The notes beneath the pieces are model-generated. The model was given only the letters and a program-made list of their open reading frames with translations, was not told the origin of the DNA and searched no databases. 64,000 nt of DNA from Casp-actino8 sp039800005 (GTDB taxonomy: Bacteria; Actinomycetota; Acidimicrobiia; Acidimicrobiales; Ilumatobacteraceae), in NCBI GenBank assembly GCA_039800005.1, contig JBDLRN010000066.1, forward strand, positions 53,501-117,500, written 5' to 3'. The position numbers were made by a program, and so were the translations under genes. This document shows, piece by piece, positions 35,844 to 43,399 of this stretch (positions are counted from its first letter, which is position 1; every line of letters begins with the position of its first letter).

Positions 35844-35916
35844 TGCCCCGGGTGGGATTCGAACCCACACCGTACGGAGTTTGAAGCCGCTGCCTCTGCC
35901 GTTGGGCTACCGGGGC
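35844..35916 (-). tRNA. Short class I tRNA, apparent anticodon CAA
   Basis: 73 nt cloverleaf on the minus strand. Acceptor GCCCCGG pairs with CCGGGGC, discriminator A, no encoded CCA (CGC follows). T arm GTGGG TTCGAAT CCCAC is perfect. The best anticodon arm is GCGGC-TTCAAAC-TCCGT with one G-U pair and a C/U mismatch at the loop-closing position. This puts CAA (Leu, UUG) at 34-36. The variable loop is only 5 nt, whereas tRNA-Leu is class II with a long arm. Identity is therefore uncertain. It contrasts with the normal class II tRNA-Leu(GAG) at 9978-10064. Confidence 0.8.
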
Positions 35917-35993
35917 GCACCGTGCACCCTATCGGTCCGACTCCTACCACGAGGTAACCAACCCTCACCGTCGACGGGGATTATCGTTCGAGC

Positions 35994-37166
35994 GTGCTCG
36001 CTTTCACCTTTCCCGGCCAGGGATCGCAACGACCGGGAATGGGTCGTCCGTGGGCCGATCACGAGAGCTGGGAACTGGTCGGCGAGGCATCCGATGTCGC
36101 CGAGCGCGATGTCGCACGTCTCTTGCTCGATGCCGATGCCGAGGAGCTGAAGGACACCCGCAACGCGCAGCTCACGACCTTCGTATCGAGTCTCGTGGTG
36201 CTCGACGCGGTCGAACGTCTCGGGATCGACGCCGGCTATTGCGCTGGCCACTCCCTCGGCGAGTACACCGCGCTGTGCGCCTCCGGCGCTCTGTCGTTCG
36301 ACGAAGGAGTTCGCCTGGTGTCCGAGCGAGCCGCGGCCATGCACGACGCCGGCCAGGCCAATCCGGGAACCATGGCCGCCGTTCTCGGACTCGACGACGA
36401 AGCCGTGGAGATCGCCTGCCGTCGCGCCGACTCCGACGTATGGGTCGCCAATTTCAATGCGCCCGGACAGGTCGTCATCGCCGGTTCCGCCGACGGGGTC
36501 GCGCGCGCCGCCGAAATCGCCAAGGAACTCGGGGCCAAGAAGTCGATGCCACTCCAGGTCTCCGGCGCTTTCCACACTCCGTTCATGGCGCCCGCCCGTG
36601 ATCGTCTTCGTTCGGCGATCTCCGAGGCGTCACCACGCGACACCGACATGCCGGTCGTGAGCAACGTGGACGCCGCGCCCCATGCATCGGGCGACGAATG
36701 GGCCAGTCTGCTGTCGGCGCAACTCTCGAGTCCCGTCCGTTGGAAGCACTGCCTCCTCACGATGGCCGAACTCGGCGTCACGTCCTTCGCCGAACTCGGC
36801 CCTGGAGGCGTCCTCACGGGAATGGCCAAGCGCACCCTCGACGGAGCACGAACCATCTCGGTCGCCACCCCCGACGATCTCGACAAGTTGCTCGAGTGGG
36901 TCGGAGACGGGTCGGTGACGTCGACCCAACTCGAAGGGGAACACCTCTTCGCAGTCGAACGGCTCGTCGTCAGTCCGGCCGCTGGCGTGTTCACACCGCG
37001 TTCCGACGTTCGCCCGCTCGAGCGCATCTCCATCGGCACCGTGATCGGACACGTCGGTGAGACCGAAGTTCGCTCGGCCTTCGACGGCATCCTCCAGGCC
37101 TTCATCGCCGTCGACGGCGAGCGAGTGACCCCGCGCCAGCCGATCGCCTGGTTGAGGACTCACTGA
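35994..37166 (+). CDS. fabD: Malonyl-CoA:ACP transacylase with lipoyl-like C-terminal extension
   Basis: 390 aa, about 80 longer than usual FabD. FPGQGSQRPGM, the nucleophile GHSLGEY (Ser87), and SGAFHTPFM (His194) define the transacylase that loads malonyl onto ACP. Residues about 318-388 (VVSPAAGVF, SIGTVIGHVGETEVRSAFDG, VTPRQPIAWL) have the spacing of a biotinyl/lipoyl barrel but no Lys at the modification position. GTG start with TATCGT (35982-35987) 6 nt upstream. It heads the fab operon: fabH begins 1 nt after its stop. Confidence 0.93.
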   Translation: MLAFTFPGQGSQRPGMGRPWADHESWELVGEASDVAERDVARLLLDADAEELKDTRNAQLTTFVSSLVVLDAVERLGIDAGYCAGHSLGEYTALCASGALSFDEGVRLVSERAAAMHDAGQANPGTMAAVLGLDDEAVEIACRRADSDVWVANFNAPGQVVIAGSADGVARAAEIAKELGAKKSMPLQVSGAFHTPFMAPARDRLRSAISEASPRDTDMPVVSNVDAAPHASGDEWASLLSAQLSSPVRWKHCLLTMAELGVTSFAELGPGGVLTGMAKRTLDGARTISVATPDDLDKLLEWVGDGSVTSTQLEGEHLFAVERLVVSPAAGVFTPRSDVRPLERISIGTVIGHVGETEVRSAFDGILQAFIAVDGERVTPRQPIAWLRTH

Positions 37167-37167
37167 C

Positions 37168-38118
37168 GTGCCGCGCACTCGGGAATCCGCGCACGGCGCA
37201 ACGATCGTCGGCTGGGGCTCGTATCTGCCGCCCCAGGTGTTGACGAACCTCGATCTCGAACGGATGGTCGACACCAGCGACCAATGGATCGTCGAACGCA
37301 GCGGCATTCGCGAACGTCATGTCGGCGGAACCACCATCGGCATGTCGATCGAAGCCGGTCGGGCCGCGATCGCGTCGGCTGGTCTCACTCCCGCCGACAT
37401 CGACGCGCTCGTCGTGGCGACCACCACCCCCGACAAACAGTGGGGCAACGCCGCCGCGATCCAGGACGGTCTCGGTTTGCGATGCGGAGTCATGGAAGTC
37501 AACTCGGCCTGCAGCGGCTTCGTCTACTCACTCGTCACCGCGCACGGTCTCGTCGCGGTCGGAGCACACCGGGTGCTCGTGATCGGGGCCGACACCTTGT
37601 CGCGCATCACCGACTGGACCGATCGAAACACTGCGGTCCTCTTCGGCGACGGAGCCGGCGCGGTCGTCCTCGAAGCGTGTGACGGCGCCGGCGAACTCCT
37701 CGCCTGGGACCTCGACGCCGACGGATCGGCAGGTTCCATCCTGTGGGCCGACGTCGGCGGTTTCATCCAGATGGAAGGCAAGGAAGTCTTCCGGCGGGCG
37801 GTGCGCATCATGGTCGATTCCGCCACCAAAGTTCTCGAACAAGCGGGCGTGTCCGGTGACGAGATCTCTCTCGTGGTCCCGCATCAAGCCAACATCCGCA
37901 TCATTCAGGCCGCGTGCGAACGTCTCGGCGTCGACATGTCTCGCACCGCGGTGGTCCTCGATCGCACGGGCAACACCTCGGCCGCGTCGATACCGCTGGC
38001 CCTCGACGATGCACTCACCAACAAGCGAGTTCGCCCCGGCGATCTCGTGCTTCTGGTCGGATTCGGCGGCGGTATGACCGCGGCCTCGGCCCTTCTCCGC
38101 TGGGGAGATCGCTCATGA
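37168..38118 (+). CDS. fabH: 3-oxoacyl-ACP synthase III
   Basis: 316 aa thiolase-fold enzyme starting fatty-acid synthesis by condensing acyl-CoA with malonyl-ACP. Cys115 in NSACSGF, His in VPHQAN and Asn in RTGNTSAAS form the catalytic triad; the C-terminal GFGGGMT is typical. The start GTG is 1 nt after the fabD stop and the end overlaps fabG as ATGA. Confidence 0.96.
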   Translation: MPRTRESAHGATIVGWGSYLPPQVLTNLDLERMVDTSDQWIVERSGIRERHVGGTTIGMSIEAGRAAIASAGLTPADIDALVVATTTPDKQWGNAAAIQDGLGLRCGVMEVNSACSGFVYSLVTAHGLVAVGAHRVLVIGADTLSRITDWTDRNTAVLFGDGAGAVVLEACDGAGELLAWDLDADGSAGSILWADVGGFIQMEGKEVFRRAVRIMVDSATKVLEQAGVSGDEISLVVPHQANIRIIQAACERLGVDMSRTAVVLDRTGNTSAASIPLALDDALTNKRVRPGDLVLLVGFGGGMTAASALLRWGDRS

Positions 38119-38819
38119 GTCGCGTCGTCCTGGTCACCGGCGGATCGCGCGGAATCGGTCTCGCCACGGCGCGACGCTTCGCGTCTCTCGGCGACCGAGT
38201 CGCAGTGACCTACAACACGAGTCCGCCACCCGACGATCTGTTCGGCGTGAAATGCGACGTCACCTCGGCCGAGCAGGTCGACGCCGCCTTCACCGCGGTC
38301 GAGCAGCACTTCGGTCCGGTCGAGGTCGTGGTGGCCAACGCCGGCATCACCAAGGACACTTTGATTCTCCGCATGTCGGAGTCCGACTTCACCTCAGTGG
38401 TCGACGCCAATCTGAACGGGGCGTATCGAGTCTGCAAGCGCGGTGCGCAGCAGATGTTGCGAGCACGTCGCGGTCGCATCGTTCTGGTCTCGAGCGTGGT
38501 CGGACTCCTCGGTTCCGCCGGTCAGTCCAATTACGCCGCGTCGAAGGCGGGCCTGGTGGGATTGGCGAGAAGTCTGGCTCGTGAACTCGGATCACGCTCC
38601 ATCACCGTCAACGTGGTGGCGCCGGGCCCGGTCGAGACCGACATGACCGCGGTCCTCGGCGAGGATCGTCTGCGTGCGCTCACCGAAGCCGTTCCGCTCG
38701 GACGGATCGCGTCGGCCGACGAGATCGCCGGTGTGATCGCCTTCTTGGCCTCCGACGACGCCGCGTACATCACCGGGGCCGTGGTACCGGTGGACGGCGG
38801 GCTCGGAATGGGTCACTGA
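38115..38819 (+). CDS. fabG: 3-oxoacyl-ACP reductase
   Basis: 234 aa NADPH-dependent SDR that reduces beta-ketoacyl-ACP. Cofactor motif TGGSRGIG, VVANAGIT, Ser in VLVSSVVG and YAASK give a complete active site with normal spacing; PGPVETDMT and the C-terminal VPVDGGLGM fit FabG. The ATG overlaps the fabH stop (ATGA). Position between fabH and acpP supports FabG rather than a generic SDR. Confidence 0.93.
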   Translation: MSRVVLVTGGSRGIGLATARRFASLGDRVAVTYNTSPPPDDLFGVKCDVTSAEQVDAAFTAVEQHFGPVEVVVANAGITKDTLILRMSESDFTSVVDANLNGAYRVCKRGAQQMLRARRGRIVLVSSVVGLLGSAGQSNYAASKAGLVGLARSLARELGSRSITVNVVAPGPVETDMTAVLGEDRLRALTEAVPLGRIASADEIAGVIAFLASDDAAYITGAVVPVDGGLGMGH

Positions 38820-38836
38820 GCGACAGCCTCAGGGTT

Positions 38837-38895
38837 TACAGTAAGAGTCGTTCCGGTTCACCGGATCGACGGTCGTACCGACGAAAGGACACATC
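38837..38895 (+). promoter_or_regulatory. Probable internal promoter and ribosome binding site of acpP
   Basis: TACAGT (38837-38842) lies 53 nt before the acpP ATG, and GAAAGGA ends 6 nt before it. Unlike most starts in the window this one has a leader with a good SD, which suits the high expression expected of acyl carrier protein. Confidence 0.5.
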
Positions 38896-39132
38896 ATGGA
38901 TCAGGAACTCTTCGCTCGCTTCCGCAAGTGCGCCGTCGACGTGCTCAGTGTCGACGCCGACAAGGTCGTTCCCGAAGCATCGTTCGGAGACGATCTCGAG
39001 GCCGACAGCCTCGACCTCGTGGAACTGGTGATGGCCCTCGAAGAAGAGTTCGGCATCGAAGTGCCCGAAGAGGAGATCGAAGGGGTGAAGACCGTCGGTC
39101 AGGCCTACGATCTCATCGTCGGCAAGCTCTGA
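38896..39132 (+). CDS. acpP: Acyl carrier protein
   Basis: 78 aa, acidic, four-helix. The phosphopantetheine attachment site is DSLDLVEL with Ser38. It carries growing acyl chains between FabD, FabH, FabG, FabZ and FabF. The stop overlaps the fabF start (TGATG). Confidence 0.97.
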   Translation: MDQELFARFRKCAVDVLSVDADKVVPEASFGDDLEADSLDLVELVMALEEEFGIEVPEEEIEGVKTVGQAYDLIVGKL

Positions 39133-40310
39133 TGCTCGGGCGGCGCGTGGCCGTCACCGGGCTCGGAGTCGTCGCGCCGTGCGGAATCGGACGGGACGCG
39201 TACTGGCGTGGTCTGCTCGGGCCCGGCGCAACCTCGGGTCGAGTCGTGAACATCGCCGACTGGGACCCCTCCCCCTATTTCGATTCTCCAAAAGAGTCGC
39301 GTCGTGCCGATCGAGTCGAGCAGTTCGGCCTGGCGGCCGCCGCAGAGGCTCTCGCTCAAGCCGGTGACATCGGTGTCGATCCAGCCCGCTTCGGCGTGGT
39401 GGTCGGCACAGGCGTCGGAGGTCTCGGCACTCTCGAAGAGCAGGTGCAGATCCGCCTCGAGAAAGGTGAGCGTCGAGTCTCGCCGTTCCTGGTTCCGATG
39501 ATGATGGCCAACGCGACTGGCGCAGCCATCTCCATGCGGCATGGTCTTCAAGGCCCCAACGAGACGATCTGCACGGCGTGTGCCGCCTCGACCCACGCTC
39601 TCGGTTACGCAGCGCGGCTCATCGCCTCCGGTCGTTGCGACGCCATGATCAGCGGTGGCAGCGAAGCGGCGGCCACTCCGAGTTCGATCGCCGGTTTCGG
39701 CAACATGACCGCTTTGTCTTCGTCGGGCGTGAGCCGCCCCTTCGACGCCCAACGCGACGGTTTCGTCATGGGCGAAGGGTCGGCGATCTTCGTCCTCGAG
39801 GAATGGGACCACGCGGTCGCTCGCGGCGCGAACATTCTCGGCGAGATCCTCGGTTCGGGAAGTAACGCCGACGCCCACCACATCACGGCGCCGGCGCCCG
39901 GAGGTCGAGGCGCCATCGCCTGCATGAAGTTGGCCCTCGACGATGCCGGCCTGTCGGCATCCGACATCGTCCACGTCAACGCCCACGGAACCTCCACCCC
40001 CCTCAACGACGCCGCCGAAGCGGCCGCCGTGTCGCAGGTGTTCGGACCGCGCTCGGTTGCCGTGACGAGTATCAAGGGCGTGACCGGTCACGCGCTCGGC
40101 GCGGCGGGCGCGCTCGAAGCGGCGTCGGTGTTACTGGCGTTCGAGCATCGTCTCGTGCCGCCCACGGCCAACACCACGACGCCCGATCCCGACATGACGA
40201 TCGATCTGGTCATGGGTGAACCACGGCCGTGGGAACCTGGGCCGACCATCTCCAACAATTTCGGTTTCGGCGGACACAACGGTTCGGTGATCCTCGCCCC
40301 TGCTCGTTGA
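39132..40310 (+). CDS. fabF: 3-oxoacyl-ACP synthase II
   Basis: 392 aa condensing enzyme for chain elongation. TACAAS holds the nucleophilic Cys; NAHGTSTPLND and KGVTGHALGAAGALEA hold the two catalytic His residues; NNFGFGGHNGS is the C-terminal glycine loop. I begin it at the ATG 39132 overlapping acpP because the protein then starts MLGRRVAVTGLGVV. Last gene of fabD-fabH-fabG-acpP-fabF. Confidence 0.96.
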   Translation: MLGRRVAVTGLGVVAPCGIGRDAYWRGLLGPGATSGRVVNIADWDPSPYFDSPKESRRADRVEQFGLAAAAEALAQAGDIGVDPARFGVVVGTGVGGLGTLEEQVQIRLEKGERRVSPFLVPMMMANATGAAISMRHGLQGPNETICTACAASTHALGYAARLIASGRCDAMISGGSEAAATPSSIAGFGNMTALSSSGVSRPFDAQRDGFVMGEGSAIFVLEEWDHAVARGANILGEILGSGSNADAHHITAPAPGGRGAIACMKLALDDAGLSASDIVHVNAHGTSTPLNDAAEAAAVSQVFGPRSVAVTSIKGVTGHALGAAGALEAASVLLAFEHRLVPPTANTTTPDPDMTIDLVMGEPRPWEPGPTISNNFGFGGHNGSVILAPAR

Positions 40311-40365
40311 GGTCGACCCGGCCAGGTTCACCCACGCCGACTCGGACTTCGGATCAGGCGTCGGG

Positions 40366-40803
40366 TCAGGCGTCGACCAGTACGAACATCAAATCGCATT
40401 CACACGCGACTTGTCCGTCGACCATCGCCCGACCGGATCCCTTGCCGGCGCGCGAGGACATTCGACCCAGTTCGACTTCGAGGACGAGTTCGTCCCCCGG
40501 CGACACCTGACGACGGAATCGAGCCGAGTCGAGACCGCCAAAAAGAGGAAGGCGGTGACGGTAGGCATCGAGGGTCAGCACTGCGATCGCGCCGAGTTGG
40601 GCGATGGCCTCGCACATCAACACACCAGGAAGAGTCGGTCGGCCGGGAAAGTGTCCGGGGAAGAACCACTCGTCACCGATGAGACGCCACACGCCACGCG
40701 CCGAGCGGCCAGGTTCGAGATCGATCAGTTCGTCGACGAAGAGGAACGGCGGACGATGAGGTATGACGTCGGCAGGTCGCGGCAAGTCGGAGGGACCGCT
40801 CAT
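40366..40803 (-). CDS. fabZ: 3-hydroxyacyl-ACP dehydratase
   Basis: 145 aa hot-dog fold. HRPPFLFVDELI and GHFPGRPTLPGVLMCEAIAQ, with the catalytic His and Glu, identify FabZ, which dehydrates 3-hydroxyacyl-ACP. It is convergent with fabF (55 nt between stops) and follows bcp by 3 nt, so it is transcribed with bcp rather than with the other fab genes. Confidence 0.92.
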   Translation of the reverse strand: MSGPSDLPRPADVIPHRPPFLFVDELIDLEPGRSARGVWRLIGDEWFFPGHFPGRPTLPGVLMCEAIAQLGAIAVLTLDAYRHRLPLFGGLDSARFRRQVSPGDELVLEVELGRMSSRAGKGSGRAMVDGQVACECDLMFVLVDA

Positions 40804-40806
40804 CGG

Positions 40807-41259
40807 TCAGGCCTTCAATGCTTCCAGAAGGTTGGTCGGAGTGTCCTTCGGAGACACCTTGTACCACGCGTGTTCGATCTTGCCGTTCGCTCCGACGAGG
40901 AACGCCGACCGCTCGATCCCCATGTACGTGCGGCCGTACATCGACTTCTCCTTCCACACGCCGTACTTCTCGGCCACCACGTGTTCGACGTCGGCCAGAA
41001 GGGGGAACGGCAGGTCGTACTTGTCGGCGAACCTCTTCTGTTTTGCCGAGGCGTCGGGACTGATCCCGATGATGACGGTCTCCCCGATCCGTCCGGCGAC
41101 GTCGCGCAGGAGACACGACTGTTGAGTGCATCCCGGCGTGTCGGCCTTCGGATAGAAGTAGACGAGAACGCGGCGGCCCTTGAACGACGAGAGGCGGACC
41201 TTGTTGCCATCCTGATCGGCGAGTGTGAACGCAGGAGCGCAAGAACCGATCGACAGCAC
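40807..41259 (-). CDS. bcp: Thioredoxin-dependent peroxiredoxin (Bcp/PrxQ)
   Basis: 150 aa. TPGCTQQSC holds the peroxidatic Cys and, five residues on, the resolving Cys of the PrxQ type. It reduces peroxides with thioredoxin. I choose the GTG at 41259: TACCGT (41267-41272) is 7 nt upstream and the protein then begins VLSIGSCAPAFTL as homologues do; the GTG 9 nt further upstream overlaps that -10 box. A 20-bp palindrome lies about 40 nt upstream of the -10. Confidence 0.92.
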   Translation of the reverse strand: MLSIGSCAPAFTLADQDGNKVRLSSFKGRRVLVYFYPKADTPGCTQQSCLLRDVAGRIGETVIIGISPDASAKQKRFADKYDLPFPLLADVEHVVAEKYGVWKEKSMYGRTYMGIERSAFLVGANGKIEHAWYKVSPKDTPTNLLEALKA

Positions 41260-41538
41260 GTTCCTCACGGTAGTGGCCGTCGCCGACCCACGAGAAGAAC
41301 GACCGAGCGTGCGTGGATCACCACGCACAGTGGCGAAATTGTCGGATTTGGACCGAATGGCCCATTGGTTCGTCACGCTCCGTGACGCTTTGCTGACGTC
41401 GTGAGCACGTCCGGCCCGCCGGACCCGACGAAAGAGGCACCGATGAACGGACGTCCGATCCGCCGCCCCTGCTGAGTGGTCGAATCCCCGGACTCGTCGA
41501 CCGTGCTGACCCGGCCTCGGTCGAGAACCCGACGGCAC
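41260..41538 (-). other. Intergenic region without a credible gene
   Basis: 279 nt between bcp and the next minus-strand gene. Frames stay open through it but show no domain or start signal. It holds the bcp promoter, the 41309-41328 palindrome, and a GTCACG/CGTGAC hairpin near 41374-41388 that lacks a T-tract. Confidence 0.6.
41309..41328. promoter_or_regulatory. 20-bp palindrome upstream of bcp
   Basis: GTGCGTGG-ATCA-CCACGCAC is a perfect 8-bp inverted repeat centred about 47 bp upstream of the bcp -10 box. No T-tract follows on either strand, so an operator or activator site is more likely than a terminator. Confidence 0.5.
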
Positions 41539-41847
41539 TCACAGTCGCCGTTCGAGAGGCTGCCTCCCCCACTTGCCGCGCGCCCGAGCATGGGCGTGGT
41601 AATGGTCCGGAATCGCACGCATGTTGTCGTCGACGTACACCTCGTCGACGAATATCTTGCCCACCACCGCGATCAACGTCTCGTGCAGGCGACCGATCAC
41701 TTCGTCGGAGGGTCTTGCTTCATGGAACTTCCAGACGATCATCGGGACGACGCAGGACTCGCATTCGGCGATCCAACATTCGTCGTCCTCGTAGTACCAC
41801 TCGGTGAAGCGAGCGGCCTGGCACAACTCACAATCGATCACGCTCAC
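41539..41847 (-). CDS. Conserved hypothetical protein with paired CxxC motifs
   Basis: About 102 aa from a GTG at 41847; a GTG at 41841 and a TTG at 41859 are alternatives and no SD or -10 decides. CELCQAARFTEWYYEDDE is followed by CESCVVPMIVWKFHE, two CxxC pairs about 20 residues apart that could bind zinc. The C-terminal half ends with NMRAIPDHYHAHARAR, rich in His. I do not recognise a named family; it loosely recalls a trimmed HIT domain. It stands alone between the fasciclin gene and bcp. Confidence 0.6.
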   Translation of the reverse strand: MSVIDCELCQAARFTEWYYEDDECWIAECESCVVPMIVWKFHEARPSDEVIGRLHETLIAVVGKIFVDEVYVDDNMRAIPDHYHAHARARGKWGRQPLERRL

Positions 41848-41899
41848 AGTGTCGCGCAATGGACCGTGAGCCGCACCAGGCCGCCCAGCGTTTCACCGA

Positions 41900-42472
41900 T
41901 CAGAGTGCGGTCGGATCCACATCCGGCGGAAGGATCACGGCGTCGATCACGTGGATGACTCCGTTCGACGCCTCGACGTCGGCGGTCACCACGTTGGCGC
42001 CGTTCACCGTCACGCCACCGTCGGTGGTCAGGGTGATGTTCTGACCCTCCACCGTGGCCACGTCACCAGCGGTGACATCAGCCGCCATGACCTTGCCGAC
42101 CACGACGTGGTAGGTGAGGATCTTCACGAGAACGTCCTGGTTCTCGGGAAGGAGCAGCTTGTCGAGCACGCCGGCGGGCAACGCCGCGAAGGCGTCGTCG
42201 GTCGGAGCGAACACGGTGAAGGGACCTTCACCCTGGAGCGTCTCGACGAGACCGGCGGCCTCGACGGCTGCCACGAGAGTCGAGAACGAGCCCGCTCCCG
42301 ACGCCACGGCGACGATGTCGCCGACTTCGGCCGGAGCCTCGCTGGACGGAGCCTCGCTGGACGGGGCTTCGGTGGTGACTGCCTCGGTGGACGTGGTCGA
42401 ATCGTCGTCGTCTCCACACCCGGCGAGAACGGCCAGGAGCCCGGCCGTCACGGCAATGGACATCTTCTTCAT
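41900..42472 (-). CDS. Fasciclin-domain lipoprotein
   Basis: 190 aa. MKKMSIAVTAGLLAVLAGC is a lipoprotein signal with the lipobox LAGC; a low-complexity linker (EAPSSEAPSSEAPAE) leads to one complete fasciclin (FAS1) domain with FTVFAPTDDAFAALP, LTYHVVVGKV and GVIHVIDAVILPP. Such proteins are surface adhesins of the MPB70/Fas1 type. The ATG at 42472 is chosen so the signal peptide starts correctly; only weak purines precede it. Adhesion partner is unknown. Confidence 0.9.
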   Translation of the reverse strand: MKKMSIAVTAGLLAVLAGCGDDDDSTTSTEAVTTEAPSSEAPSSEAPAEVGDIVAVASGAGSFSTLVAAVEAAGLVETLQGEGPFTVFAPTDDAFAALPAGVLDKLLLPENQDVLVKILTYHVVVGKVMAADVTAGDVATVEGQNITLTTDGGVTVNGANVVTADVEASNGVIHVIDAVILPPDVDPTAL

Positions 42473-42610
42473 GTTGGTCTTCACTTTCTGGTTGGGGGGT
42501 TTGGCCCTCTCGGGCTCCGACACCTTCCCAGCAATTCACCGTACGGCCAACTCGTGCTCACCGAAATGTGTCACGCCGATGTCAGGAAACGTATGTCCGA
42601 CACCGGACTT

Positions 42611-43399
42611 TCATCCAGGCGAGAACTCGTGATCGAGGGCGCGACGGACTTCGTCGACGTACTGACCCACCGCATCGGCACCGCCCTCCAACATTCGCCG
42701 CACGACCGAGGCACCCTGCACCACCCCGTCGGCCACCCGGCAGGCCTCCACGGCCTGGGCCGCATTCGACACACCCACCCCGACGATGACGGGACGATCA
42801 GTGACCTTCTTCAGACGTGCGGCCAACGCCGTCGCGGTTGCCGCCAGGCTCTCCCGCTCACCCGTGACGCCGAGCAGCCCGACCGAGTACACGAATCCCC
42901 GTGCGCGGTCGCACACTCGAGGCAATCGATCATCCGGAGCGGTCGGAGCGGCCAACATGATCGTCGACACCCCGACTCGATCGGCCGCTTCGCACCATGG
43001 CCCCGATTCTTCGAGCGGAAGGTCGGGAACGATCGCTCCCACCACCCCGGCATCGCGTAGCTGCGCCGCGAATCGATCGTGACCGGCGTGGTGAACGGTG
43101 TTGTAATAGCACATGACGACGAGCGGCACGTCGACGTCGACGGCACGTATTTCCTGCAGGATCGACACCGGCGTCGCACCCGCGTCGAGGGCTCGCTGAC
43201 TGGCCTCTTGGATCACCGGTCCGTCCATCACCGGATCGGAGAAAGGGATCCCGATCTCGATCGCGTCCGCGCCGGACGCCGCTGCTGCACGCACGGCGTC
43301 GAGCCAACCGGGCAGACCACCCGTCAGATACGGCACCAGAAGTTTGTGCCCCGCGTCGCGACGCGACCGCAGACGGGACTCGAGATCGGTGGTCGTCAC
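42611..43399 (-). CDS. trpA: Tryptophan synthase alpha chain
   Basis: 262 aa TIM barrel cleaving indole-3-glycerol phosphate. VPYLTGGLP, EIGIPFSDPVMDGPVIQ (catalytic Glu and Asp), VPDLPLEE, YSVGLLGVTG and VGVGVSN are family motifs. The GTG overlaps the trpB stop (GTGA), so the two subunits are co-translated. Confidence 0.96.
   Translation of the reverse strand: MTTTDLESRLRSRRDAGHKLLVPYLTGGLPGWLDAVRAAAASGADAIEIGIPFSDPVMDGPVIQEASQRALDAGATPVSILQEIRAVDVDVPLVVMCYYNTVHHAGHDRFAAQLRDAGVVGAIVPDLPLEESGPWCEAADRVGVSTIMLAAPTAPDDRLPRVCDRARGFVYSVGLLGVTGERESLAATATALAARLKKVTDRPVIVGVGVSNAAQAVEACRVADGVVQGASVVRRMLEGGADAVGQYVDEVRRALDHEFSPG

Noticed and set aside
35844..35916. Reading the short tRNA as UGA-decoding (anticodon UCA) or as tRNA-Sec
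   Set aside because: That register leaves most of the anticodon stem unpaired, and the tRNA is too short for tRNA-Sec, which has a long variable arm and extended acceptor.
40311..40365. Terminator between convergent fabF and fabZ
   Set aside because: The 55-nt gap has only a short GTCAGGCGTC-like direct repeat and no convincing stem.
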